From Nitrospira_E sp052156535 (GTDB lineage Bacteria; Nitrospirota; Nitrospiria; Nitrospirales; UBA8639): a stretch of DNA of 64,000 nt. Where the stretch lies: contig NZ_JBQKUP010000021.1 in the NCBI RefSeq assembly GCF_052156535.1, positions 1 through 64,000 on the forward strand, in the 5' to 3' direction. Shown one piece after another: positions 17,408 through 28,400 of this stretch. The notes below the pieces were generated by a model. It was not told the origin of the DNA. It made no database searches and saw nothing but the letters and a program-made list of their open reading frames with translations. Numbering within the stretch: the first letter of the stretch is position 1; every line of letters starts with the position of its first letter. The position numbers and the translations under genes were made by a program.

Positions 17408-18480
17408 GTTTTTACCTCCACCATTTCCCTTTCTTGACTGACGGATGCCTCGGCCACATCTCATTCAATTTGATTCTTCATGCCCTTCAAGAATTACTCT
17501 AACAAGGACTCTGTCTTTCCTTATGATAATCTTATTTCAAAACTGTAGGCAGTCCCTTCGAATTGTGTCAAGAACTCAAATGTGTCATTCCTGACCTCTA
17601 CTCCAGCCTCCTCATTTAAGAATGCCTTTTGGTAGGATCCAGGTCAAGAGTCCTGCGAGCAAAGCTACATGAAATCCCTTCATAAAACAACCTTTTAACC
17701 TGATCTTTTCACCCTCAATGAATCAAGCCTTGCCCTGTCAAACATTTCTTTATGTTGCATCACGATAGCCTGGTGGCTTCCTCAACTATGATTCCTGATT
17801 TTTGTTTATCCAGAATATCCATCAAAAATTCCCAGTCCACTCCGTCAGGATTTTTTAGAGAATGGCATTCACCATCTATTTGGCAACATGAGACCAGAAG
17901 ACCCGAGCATTTTTTTGGATTTTAAAGTTCTCCAAGATGGCCATTCCCCTAAGGGCGAGCCGATTCCTCAGTGCAAAGTCGAAACAGTACCAAAATAAAT
18001 ACGCTCCAGTTCATAATGAGGTACCCTAGACCATCCGCCCCAATTTGAAATTATTTTGAGCCGGCTCAATCCTAATGACTTCTGTAAAATCCCGGACTTT
18101 CCGTTTCATGCCCACGAGTCATCCCTCGTCGTGACTCATTCATCCATTACCGGGACTGTTGAATATTTCTCATACTTTCCCATTTCAATATATGTGGAGT
18201 TCCGGGACCCCTCTATTCCTGGCGTTCGTAATGAGCTTTTCCCTAGCTCAAACAGGCTATCACATGCTTCCCTTCAGTGAGGCGATTGATGAATATTATC
18301 CATTGATGGATTAATTAAACGATCATAATGTCCATGACTGGTTCCTACCCGTATGCCCCGCTACTTCTGAAGGAAGTCGACTGCGTCCTGTAGGGTTTCA
18401 CCTGCATGATTTTTATCAAATCTTATAGCAAGGCAATTCATAACACTATGAAAAGTTTCAACTTTTATAAAAAAATTTAC
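17408..18480. other. Large intergenic region
   Basis: About 1.07 kb without a supportable gene between the Pal-like gene and the second sigma-54 promoter. Short open frames exist on both strands but none has a ribosome site, family resemblance or length to support it. A decayed gene or an unrecognised small RNA is possible. Confidence 0.4.
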
Positions 18481-18497
18481 CTGGAACACCCCTTGCA
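18481..18497 (+). promoter_or_regulatory. Sigma-54 promoter (-24/-12) upstream of a receiver gene
   Basis: CTGGAACACCCCTTGCA matches TGGCAC-N5-TTGCA with one mismatch and has exact GG-N10-GC spacing (GG 18483-18484, GC 18495-18496). It has the same ACCCC spacer as the promoter at 13910. The start point should be near 18508, leaving a leader of about 290 nt before the next ATG. Confidence 0.8.
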
Positions 18498-18666
18498 TTT
18501 AAATCCTTTAACTATTGCAACTCACCACCTATTGAGGCTTGTATTTTTTTGAATATGCCGTTTCATTAAATAGCTCAACGATATGGAGCCCGACGTGGTT
18601 TGGATGTCCGAATAATAAAAATTGAAACATGGCCATACTGGAATTAAGCGCCATTTTATGAGCCTC

Positions 18667-18768
18667 GGCGGAGGGACTGGTTTCAGGAGAACTACGATTT
18701 CGACCGCACCCGAAGTCTGGTCTCCTCATCAGCCACCTTCTCAAAAGTCCCTCCGCCACCTTTTGAGA
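18667..18768 (+). promoter_or_regulatory. Alternative base-pairing element in the leader of the receiver gene
   Basis: GGCGGAGGGACT (18667-18678) is a perfect 12-bp inverted repeat of AGTCCCTCCGCC (18746-18757). The second arm overlaps another perfect stem, TCTCAAAAG (18739-18747) with CTTTTGAGA (18760-18768), whose 12-base loop holds the C-rich sequence. The two stems exclude each other or form a loop-helix contact. This looks like a regulatory RNA fold, either a leader switch or a small RNA. Confidence 0.5.
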
Positions 18769-18802
18769 GAAATCATTTCGACACCAATAATTGTAACGCA
18801 TC

Positions 18803-19276
18803 ATGAAAATTTTAGGCGTGTATCAGCATTCATCAAAATCCGGCCCTCCCAAGGTACCCATCAAAGACCGAATCCTGTTGGTTGACGATGATCGACATCA
18901 TCGAACCTGCCTGAAAGAATTTTTAGAGCTTCGGGGATATGTGTGTTCAGAAGCAGGAAATGGTGTGGAAGGACTAGAAATTTTGCAGAAAGAGTCGGTC
19001 TCCATCATCATTACCGACAACAATATGCCACAGATGGATGGACTTGATTTCATTGAACAAGTCAATCATACATATTCTCAGGAAATTCTCTCCATTTTTC
19101 TCATCACTGCCGAATTATCCCACATCGTCCGTCTTCGCGCATTTAAAAACGGAGTCAATCGCGTCTTTGAAAAGCCCCTGGATTTTCAAGAACTCTGTAA
19201 TGCCGTAGACTGGGTCACGAAATTTGACATCCATCAATCAACGACCAACAAATACTCCTCCGCCAGATACCTCTAA
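18803..19276 (+). CDS. Single-domain response regulator
   Basis: Receiver protein of 157 aa. ILLVDDDRHH gives the acidic pocket, IIITDNNMPQMDG the phospho-acceptor aspartate, and FEKPLD the conserved lysine-proline. There is a 20-residue N-terminal extension and no output domain. The ATG at 18803 has only a weak ribosome site, so a start around residue 17-20 is possible. No kinase is next to it. The sigma-54 promoter at 18481 and the structured leader suggest tight control. It is convergent with the type I secretion operon. Confidence 0.85.
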   Translation: MKILGVYQHSSKSGPPKVPIKDRILLVDDDRHHRTCLKEFLELRGYVCSEAGNGVEGLEILQKESVSIIITDNNMPQMDGLDFIEQVNHTYSQEILSIFLITAELSHIVRLRAFKNGVNRVFEKPLDFQELCNAVDWVTKFDIHQSTTNKYSSARYL

Positions 19277-19376
19277 GATTCAGCCCTCTTCCAAAAGACA
19301 AATTTTTTTGGTTCTGATGGAGGCTCTCCCCGAGCAGGGCAAGGCGACACTCACCAAATCTAATAATCCTACTCAT

Positions 19377-20684
19377 TCATTCTTTAAACGCATGGGCAAT
19401 ATGATCCGTCATTGGTTTGACGAGATATGAAAGTATGGTCCGTTCTCCGGTCTGAATAAACGCCTCTATCGGCATCCCGGGCACAAGCTTCTTATCTTCC
19501 AGTTTGGTAAGTTCCCTCTCACCGATTAGCAACTGAGCCAGATAGTAATTGGTCCCCGTAACTTCATCGCGAGTCAAATCGGCAGAAATCGTCGTGACGT
19601 GTGCCGTCAATTCGGGTGTGGTCCGCTGATTAAACGCCGGCAAACGAATAATGGCGGCCTGCCCCGCCTGAACTTGATCCACATCTGTGGGTTGAAGCTG
19701 CGCTTCCACGATGAGCACATCTTCTCGAGGTACAATGAGCATGAGAGTTTCACCTGCACCAACCACACCTCCCACTGTATGCACATTCAACTGGTGAATA
19801 TACCCTGTCCGTGGCGCTCGGATTTCCACACGCCGCAATTTGTCCAAAGCCGCAATTTGTTCTTCATGAAGTTGGGCAATTCTCGCGCGCACCACTTGCA
19901 AATTTTCCAGGACAGCGGAACGAAACTCGTCCTCTATCTGAATAATGTGTAGGCGACGTTCACTAATCGTTTCATGGGCTTGGGCGATTTGGGACACCAA
20001 GCCACCACGATCACCAACCAGTTCCGCTCGATCGCGTTTGAGTATCGTAACTTCGGTCGCCAGGACCAACCCTTTAAGGAGAAGAGGCTCCAATGCTTCC
20101 AACCGCTCATTGATAAGCTGAATACTTTCTGTTTTGGCCGACCGTTGAACAGCCAATCCTCGAATATGATCTTCAAGTTGAGCAATTTGTTCATTAAGTT
20201 GGGCTTTTCGCCCCTGAAGGGCCGACCCCCGCGCCTCGCGTAAGGCTCGTTGATCCGAGAGGCTACCGGCAATGGCAGGCTCCTGCTTACCCCTGTCCAT
20301 CAACTCAGATGAATAGTGCATCTGAGCATGACCATCCCGTTCTGCAATCAATCGCACCTCTTGGGCCTCCAGTTCACCCAGTTCACTCATAATCATGGAA
20401 AGATTAGCCTGAACCACGGTATCATCCAACTTAACAACCAAATCGCCAGCTTTGACTAAATCACCCGCCTGAACTCGAATTTCTTTGATAATACCTCCTT
20501 CTTGATGCTGAACCCGCTTGGCCTTGGTTTCCACCACTATTATGCCAGGTGCAATAACCGCCCCGCTGATTTCCTCAACCGCCGCCCAACCGCCAACACC
20601 TCCAACCAAAATCAGGATCAGCAGCAATCCAACGGCTATATGCCGGTTAAGACTAGTGACAATTCGCCGGTCCATGTCAGTCAC
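19377..20684 (-). CDS. Type I secretion membrane fusion protein (HlyD family)
   Basis: Periplasmic adaptor of 435 aa joining the ABC exporter to an outer-membrane channel. One N-terminal membrane helix (about residues 14-36) is followed by a lipoyl-like half (GIIKEIRVQAGDLVKAGD), long coiled-coil arms (about 90-270), the second lipoyl half (EIRAPRTGYIHQLNVHTVGG) and a C-terminal beta-barrel region (VPGMPIEAFIQTGERTILSY). Length and layout are typical of HlyD/PrtE. It starts at a GTG that overlaps the exporter's TGA by four bases; ATG at 20675 is an alternative. No TolC-like gene is seen in the window, so the channel must be encoded elsewhere. Confidence 0.93.
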   Translation of the reverse strand: MTDMDRRIVTSLNRHIAVGLLLILILVGGVGGWAAVEEISGAVIAPGIIVVETKAKRVQHQEGGIIKEIRVQAGDLVKAGDLVVKLDDTVVQANLSMIMSELGELEAQEVRLIAERDGHAQMHYSSELMDRGKQEPAIAGSLSDQRALREARGSALQGRKAQLNEQIAQLEDHIRGLAVQRSAKTESIQLINERLEALEPLLLKGLVLATEVTILKRDRAELVGDRGGLVSQIAQAHETISERRLHIIQIEDEFRSAVLENLQVVRARIAQLHEEQIAALDKLRRVEIRAPRTGYIHQLNVHTVGGVVGAGETLMLIVPREDVLIVEAQLQPTDVDQVQAGQAAIIRLPAFNQRTTPELTAHVTTISADLTRDEVTGTNYYLAQLLIGERELTKLEDKKLVPGMPIEAFIQTGERTILSYLVKPMTDHIAHAFKE

Positions 20685-22417
20685 AATGCCCCCGCATGCA
20701 AGGCGACAGAATCATTAGAGGGGCTCAGGACCTTGGACAACACATCGGCCTTCTTCCCAAAGGCCACCTGCTTTCCCTCTCGCAGATACAAAAGCTGATC
20801 AACCGGCTCAATAGCGCTTGGACGATGCGCGACGACAATTACGATGCTTCCCCGAACGCGCATGCTGCGAATGGCTTCTCGAAGTGCGACATCACCTTCC
20901 GCATCCAAATTGGAATTGGGCTCATCGAGGACAATGAGAAATGGGCTTCCATACAAGGCACGAGCTAATGCAATCCGTTGGCGTAATCCTGCCGAAAGCC
21001 GGTTGCCACCTTCCCCAATTATGGTGTCATACCCTTTGGGCAAAGCCGTCAGGATATCGTGGAGATTAGCCGCTCTCGCTGCAATCAGAATATCTTCGGA
21101 TGCAGGACTCGGATCAAACCGTGAAATATTTTCTGCCACTGTGCCATCAAATAACTCGACATCCTGAGGCAAATAACCTATAGCCTTCCCCAACATACCT
21201 CGATCCCACTGATTCAATTCAGCCCCGTCTAACCGCACCGCTCCTTTGATGGGAGGCCAGACACCAACCAACGTGCGAATAAGGCTGGTTTTCCCAGATC
21301 CCGATGGTCCAATAATACCTAGCCCATCCCCTGCCTCCAGGTGAAAATTTACCCCCTGCACCAGCAGGATCCTTTCAGCGGGAGCCGCAATTGCTACTTG
21401 TTGCACATCCAACGACCGCCTAGGGGCGGGTAACTGCATGATAAGTGGATGATGCAGTGGAATCCGAAGAGCATCTGACAAGGCCTTCCCTCCTTGGCGA
21501 GCGGCTACAAACCCTCTCCAATGAGCCACCGCTTGTTCCACCGGGGCCAGGGCTCTGGAAGTAATGATAGAAGCGGCAATCATCACTCCAGGGGAGATTT
21601 CTTGTTGGATGGCCAGCCAAGCTCCTAGACCAAGTACCCCAGACTGCAAAAGAAATCGAAAGGACTTAATAGTGGTGGAAAAATACGTGGCCCGGTCAAT
21701 AGCCTGCTCCTGTACCTTCAGATAATCCGAATTCTGTAAATTCCATCGACGGGTAAACGCTTCTATCATCCCCATGGCGGTTAGTACCTCGGCATTACGG
21801 CGTGTCGCATTCACAATAGCATTTCGGCGGGCTACAAAAATGGACACCTCCCGCGCTGGCTGCCGGGAAAGGACTTCATTCAGGCCAATGAGCAGCGAAA
21901 TGACCAAAGCTCCTGCCAGGGCCAACCAGCCCAGATACACATGAAAGATAAAAATCAGACCCAAATAGACCGGCATCCACGGAATATCAAAAATCGCAGC
22001 AGGCCCCGGTCCGGATAAGAACTGCCGAACCGCATCTAAATCCCTTACGGAATCCCGATCTCGAAAGTGATCACCCAACCGCAGAGAGAGAGCAATATTG
22101 GCTTCTAAGCTTTGTGAAGATAGACGCGAATCCACCCACGCTGCGACCCGGGCAAGACTCCGAGCCCGGATTCCTTCAAGCAGACCAAAAAAAAGATACA
22201 AGCCTGCCACCAAACCCGACAGCACCAAGAGAGTGGGCACACTTCGGCTAGTCAGCACACGATCATAAATTTGAAGCATGAAGAGCGGACCAGTCAACAT
22301 CAGCATATTAATGACCAAGCTGATGAGACCTACCGACAGAAAAGTCGTCGTACGGAGAGTCAGGGCCTCGGCCACCGGAGATGCTGGCCCAGGCCCTTTC
22401 GAAAGGGAGGAATTCAT
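20681..22417 (-). CDS. Type I secretion ABC transporter, permease-ATPase (PrtD/LapB-like)
   Basis: Inner-membrane exporter of 578 aa. Membrane domain about residues 20-310; ATPase domain with Walker A GPSGSGKTS, signature LSAGLRQRIALARALYG, Walker B FLIVLDEPNSNLD and switch VVAHRPSA. The EPNSNLDAEGD stretch is typical of PrtD-type exporters of RTX proteins, which lack an N-terminal peptidase-like domain, as here. The signature LSAGLRQ departs from the usual LSGGQ at two places. ATG 22417 is preferred over an upstream TTG. It begins 9 bases after the RTX gene stop and is coupled to hlyD, so cargo, exporter and adaptor form one operon. Confidence 0.93.
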   Translation of the reverse strand: MNSSLSKGPGPASPVAEALTLRTTTFLSVGLISLVINMLMLTGPLFMLQIYDRVLTSRSVPTLLVLSGLVAGLYLFFGLLEGIRARSLARVAAWVDSRLSSQSLEANIALSLRLGDHFRDRDSVRDLDAVRQFLSGPGPAAIFDIPWMPVYLGLIFIFHVYLGWLALAGALVISLLIGLNEVLSRQPAREVSIFVARRNAIVNATRRNAEVLTAMGMIEAFTRRWNLQNSDYLKVQEQAIDRATYFSTTIKSFRFLLQSGVLGLGAWLAIQQEISPGVMIAASIITSRALAPVEQAVAHWRGFVAARQGGKALSDALRIPLHHPLIMQLPAPRRSLDVQQVAIAAPAERILLVQGVNFHLEAGDGLGIIGPSGSGKTSLIRTLVGVWPPIKGAVRLDGAELNQWDRGMLGKAIGYLPQDVELFDGTVAENISRFDPSPASEDILIAARAANLHDILTALPKGYDTIIGEGGNRLSAGLRQRIALARALYGSPFLIVLDEPNSNLDAEGDVALREAIRSMRVRGSIVIVVAHRPSAIEPVDQLLYLREGKQVAFGKKADVLSKVLSPSNDSVALHAGAL

Positions 22418-22426
22418 CGTGTGCAA

Positions 22427-25400
22427 TTAGACAAACCGAAAATCATCCTGATGAAGATCGGTCGTCACAACATTTGCAAGGGTGATCGAATTATTGGCAT
22501 CGATGGTGATCACGGCATCCGTCCCATTTTGTGAGAGCGCGGTCAAAATCTCATCAAAGGAATCAAAGGTATCAATTTCAATCCGATCCTCTAAGCCGGC
22601 TCCACCGCTGAAATCCGTGATGGTGTCATGGCCCACTGCCAATCCCCGAAAGACAAACGTGTCATTGCCGGCTCCACCGGTCAACACATCAGCCCCTCCC
22701 AATCCGGTCAGCAAATCCGAATTGGCGGTGCCGGTCAAGGTCTCTCCATTGGCAGTTCCGGTAATCACCCGGGTCCGAAGACCTACCTCCGTCCAGACCG
22801 TGCCGTCGTCAAATACAATTTGTTCAATGGTGTCAAACAAACTGTTGATTTCATTCACGAGGGTAATCTGGTCAGAGGTTCCTTCAAAATTGAGCACAAG
22901 AGTTCCAGCTATGCCATTCCCTCCTAAACTGACTTCATCGGGCGTATACCCATGCAACTGGAGCACATCAGTATCCGCTAACCCATTGTCGTCGATCGTG
23001 TCCTGCCCGTCCCCTCGCGTGAACACATACGTGTCGGACCCATCCAGGCCATAGAGCAGATCGTTGCCCAGGCCGCCCACCACTACATCGTCCGTCGTAA
23101 AGCCGCTGATCGAATCATTGCCCGCCGTCGTCGCTTCCGTCATCAACCGGGTCCGTAAATCCGTTTCCGTCCAGATCGTCCCATCGTCAAATTGAATCTG
23201 TTCAATCGTATCCTGCAGACTATTCACTTCATTAACTAACGTAATTTTGTCCGCCGTCCCCACGAAGGTCAGGACCACCGTCGCCGTGGCGCCCGACCGG
23301 CCCAATAGCACCTCCCCCGGCGTATACCCATGCAACCGAAGCACATCAGTATCCGCTAACCCATTGTCGTCGATCGTATCCTGCCCGTCCCCCCGCGTGA
23401 ACACGTACATATCCGAGCCATCCAGGCCATAGAGCAGATCGTTGCCTTCGCGCCCGATAAGAACATCGTTGCTCGAAGTCCCATTCAGAGTATTACTGGC
23501 CGAGGTGCCAGTGATCGCTCCCACAAACACCGTGATGTTGGTTTGCATCGCCTGACGATTCCATTCTTCCCCGTCCGCAAATACGAGGCGTTCCAGACCT
23601 TTCTCAGATGAAGTAAACTGTCCCGTCAGGCGTATGACCTGTTGGGTGGCGTTGTCGGTTATCAGAACATCCTCGGCTGTCCGGGCAAACGATACTTGGG
23701 TACGGAGCAAATCGCTTAAGTACAATGTGTCTATCACTCCGCCCTGCACTCCCGTATCCAAAAATTGATCTTGGCCATGACCGCTGACATAATAATATGT
23801 ATCACCGCCTTCTTTCCCATCCACGATATCGTCCCCGGCACTTGAGAGAAAGACATCCGCCTCGGCTGTTCCGACGAGATTATCCGACCCACTGGTGCCC
23901 GGATATACGGAGTTTTGTTGGATCTGGGTTCGATCCCAAACTTCTCCATTTGTAAATTCGAGTTGTTCAATCCCGGTTCCTTGTGAAGAAAAATGATTCA
24001 CGACGTTGAGAATATCGGAACCTGCTACCAACACAATCCTGAGATCATTTCCTTCACGTTCCAACCGAACGTCAACAGGATGTAGGTCTACCAACTCTAT
24101 ACGATCCTGGTCCCCTGACAGGCCTACTTCCTGGATGGTGTCGCTCCCATATCCGACGCCAAAACGGTAGGTATCACTTCCTCCAAGACCCTGGAGCACA
24201 TCATTCCCAACCTGGGCATCGAAGATGTCAGCATCGGCCGTTCCTACTAACGTGTCATCCCCATTGGTTCCCGTTATAATTGGGCTCTGTCCGGAACCCG
24301 TTTCCGCTATTTGTTCCATCGTTTGGGCTGTCACCACCTGGCCATCGGAAAAGACAAACCGTTCAATAAGACGGTAGGAAGAATAAAACTGATCTTTAAC
24401 CGTGATAGACTCCCCCGTATCCTGGATTTCGAGACGGAGATCATTCCCCACGCGGGTGACCAGCAAATCATCAAGGATCAGTGTTCCTCCGAATTGAATG
24501 GTGTCAGGATCAGTCGAAAATATATTGGTGTTATCATCCAACACCACATCATTCCCCGAGCCTCGATCAAACAGATAGGTATCTCCACCGACTCCTCCCT
24601 CCAGACGGTCATTCCCAGCACCGCCATCCAGGATATCCGCAGTGAAAAACCCATAGATGGTGTCATCACCATTCGTGCGTTCTCCCTCCAACACTTTGGC
24701 CCGTAATTGATTGGCGGTCCACACCGTCGCGTCAGCGAAACGAACCTCTTCAATTTGGTATGGCGGTTGCCCCAGGGTAAAGTAGGTATTTTGTTGCTCA
24801 AGGGTGAGGGTGTCGCCCGTGTCATTAATGATCAATCGTACATCGCTCACGCCAGCCCCCCGCTCGACACGAACATGGGAAGGCGCGAGATCCGCTGCGA
24901 ACTCCACCACATCAAGGTTGCCTCCAATGTCGTACACCACATCGTGACCGTAGCCCCGCCCAAACACATAGGTATCGCTGCCCAACTGCCCTTCCAGGCG
25001 GTCATTTCCGGTCCCACCGTCCAGCCGATCATCCCATTTAAATCCTAAGACCACATCATCTCCGCTGGTCTGAGCCTCATCAATCAACCGCAGCATAATG
25101 TCTTCATTCGTGAGCAGGATATCCGGTCCTTCAAAATAAAATTCTTCGATACGGTTGAAATTCAGATTGATAACGGGATGTTCATCGAACATCTTTGCAA
25201 GAGTCAGGACGGAGGCATCCGCTAAGTGCACCTCCAGATCAACACCCGAACGCACCAGAGTTATATCATCGGGGGTAAGTGCTCCGATAAATTCGATCCG
25301 ATCATTGTCCCCGCTCAGAATATTGTCGTGCGCGTCCTCAACCGTATCCTGTGCGTAACCAAGGCCAAAACGATACGTATCGCTTTCATTTCCTCCGGAG

Positions 25401-28400
25401 AGGAAATCGTTACCTGCGCCTCCATCCAGTACATCTTCCCGATCAAACCCATATATGATGTCATCACCCTCCGTACTTGCTTGTTCCAACACCTTGAGAA
25501 TCACATCGTCGGCGGTCAGCGTGACCAGTTGCCCGTCCACCTGAAACTCGAAGCGTTCGATGCGCTCCATCCATTGAGTGCCAAAGGGCCCGGTATAGGT
25601 TGCCGTAAATTGCTGTTCAATCGTGAGGGTGTCGGTCGGGGAGACACCAATGACCAAATCATCGCTATTTCCGGTTCGGCCAAACGTCACCTCATTCAAT
25701 TGGACACCTGACCCAAACCTCACCGTGTCGGTCTGACCGGAATTGATTCGCGTCATATTTTCGTGAATCGTGTCATGCCCATAGCCCACGTTGAACACGT
25801 AGGTATCATTTTCATTCCCGCCGGAAAGAAAATCATTTCCCGCGCCACCATCCAACACATCTTCATAGGAAAATCCATAGATCGTATCGTCCCCGGTCGT
25901 CGCTTGCTGGGCCACCACCTGTTCCAATATTTCATACCACTGAAGGAACGTACCATCGGCAAATACCACATGTTCAATGCGGTTAAACCACTGCGTGCCG
26001 AAGGGACCGGTATAGGTGGCTTCGGCGAATTCCTGCATGGTGATCGTCTCACCCGTGTCATCAATCGTCACCACAATGTCCGTGGAATCGCCCACGCGGG
26101 AAAACGACACATCATCCCGGGTGACCCCTTGGCCGAATACCAAAAAGTCCGGATCATCCACCAACACATAGGTCAACTCATCAATGACGAGATCGTGACC
26201 ATACCCTCGATTAAAGAAATACACATCGCCGCCGTCCCCACCCGATAAGACATCGTTGCCGCCACCCCCATCGAGAACATCCGCTTCCCAGGTCCCCGTT
26301 ATCGTTTGATCGGCGGCTAATGGTCGCGAGACCGCTTCAGCAATATCAAAGGACCGCCACACCGTCCCGTCCGCAAACACAATCTCGTTAATGCCGCGGT
26401 CAGGATTCACATTGCCGCCAAACAGATGCGGTTTCTCCCCGATAAACTGCTCCAGAATCCGAAGTTCATTTGTCGTATTATTCACGGTGATCACGAGGTC
26501 GATGCCGTCGCGGGTAAACGTCAAATCCTCGGGATTGTAATGAGCAAATCGAAGGACATCTTCGGAATTTTCCGTGAGAGGAGCTTCATAGTCATCAATC
26601 ACGTCATGCCCGAAATTCCGGCCGACCACATAGATGTCGTGTCCGGCCTCCCCTTTGAGCACCTGATCTCCGGTTTCTAAGTAGAAAATATTGGTTCCCG
26701 AATTTCCGACCACTTCTCCATTACCTACAAAAATCAGCTCTTCAGGAACGCCCAGCAAAACAGCAGCGGTTTTCACATCGACCGCCAACCCGACATTTTC
26801 GTAGGCCGCGACGATATTGGTGAAGAGAAAGGACTGGGTGTTTTGCAAATGGGTGCCGCCGAACCGTTGAAAATTTTCAAACACCACGTCGAAAATTTCA
26901 TTCCATGCCGAAAGCCAATCCTGGTCTCCCTGCGCGGAGCCGGGCGCCCCGGCGAACACCGCCTCGAACATGGGCACCAGATCCCGGTTGGTCGTGGCTT
27001 GAAGGGCATCGGCTTCCACGTCATATTCCACCGATGCAAAATAGGGTTGAAGAGGTCCCTGGGCCGCCAACCGCACGGCCAAGGCATCCAGACGCGATAC
27101 CATGAGATCCAAAATACCTTCAAACGCGGAAATGGCTGCCTGGTTGCCGGGTTCGACCTGATCTATAGGAATCTCTTCCCCCATAAACCGTTCCAAGAAT
27201 GCGATCTGCGTGCCTTGAATGATTTCCCATCCGCCCTCCTCGCCGGGAAGGAATGCCAGAATATCGCCAAGGGTCGGTTCGGGAATGGCCACACCATTCT
27301 CATCGCGAACGACCTTTCCGCTAGCCAAATACCAGTCCCCGGACAGGCTCTGAACAGCAAAATCCACGATGTCGGTACCCTCAACGGTCCGATTCACAAA
27401 GGCATGTACGTCCGGCTTGGCCGGTGACACCGGAGCATTCACATCCATTTGCACATCCGCCCATGCTTCCAAGACCGGCATGGCCCGTTCACGGAGTGTG
27501 GCAAGATCCACGATGTTGAGCGTAGGCAATGTCGTTTCCAAGGTGGACTGCAGGGCCCCGGTGGAATCCAGGGTCATGGCCACGTGCAGATCGGCGAGGG
27601 TTCCATGTCCTTTCAAATTGGGAAGATGCGTGACGGAAGGATCGACGGTCGTCTCACCTAACCAGACCGAGTCATAATTGTTCAGACGAAACTTCACATC
27701 GGCCATTTGCCCTGTGGTTCCATCAACCCGTGAAAAGCTGCCCGTTTCAGCCACCAGGTTGGTGGTATTCTCCACACCGCTCGGTGTAGCGGCCAGAGAG
27801 AGCGAAGCAATGCCCAGGTCGCTGAGGGTGGAGAGTTCGCCCGCATCCACTTCCGCATCCTGATCCAGATCCTGCCAGACGCGCAGACTGGAAAAGATCG
27901 CGTCATTGGCATCGATCACCCCATCGGCATTGGCATCGTGAGCGGCCAGTTCGGCAAATCCGGAGGTGGTCGGAGAGCCGAACAATTCTCCAATATCATC
28001 AATCTGCCCATTGCCGTTCAGGTCATAGACCAGGAGCCCATCGTCGGGGCGCACCCAACCGGTTTGCTCGGCAAAGCCATCGCCATCCAAATCAAACACC
28101 GGGGAAAGATTCGTCCGTGCCGTCAGCTCCAGTCCATCCCCGTCCAAATCCAGCACCAACGGGTCCACCCCGGCAAAATAGGAGGTCCCTAACAACGCCT
28201 TGAACATATATCCGAACACCAGCTCGTAAAATTCATAGAGCCCTTTGCCGGTATCGTTATTGATCAGAAGAATGGCTTCCGCCTCATATTCGAAGACCAT
28301 GATACCGGCGGAGCGCTCACTCTGAGCCACAAAGGGACTCACCTCGGCATTGGCCACATAGGTCGCTCCCCAACTAAACAAGTTGCCTATTACGTTTTCG

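Noticed and set aside
22482..23054. Plus-strand open frames of up to 190 aa inside the RTX gene
   Set aside because: They are antisense to a strongly supported repetitive gene; their Ser/Pro/Val-rich repeats mirror the RTX codons and they have no ribosome site or family likeness.
22640..26690. Regularly spaced near-repeats that look array-like
   Set aside because: Spacing of 380-415 bp, codon-level variation and one continuous frame show protein repeats, not a CRISPR array.
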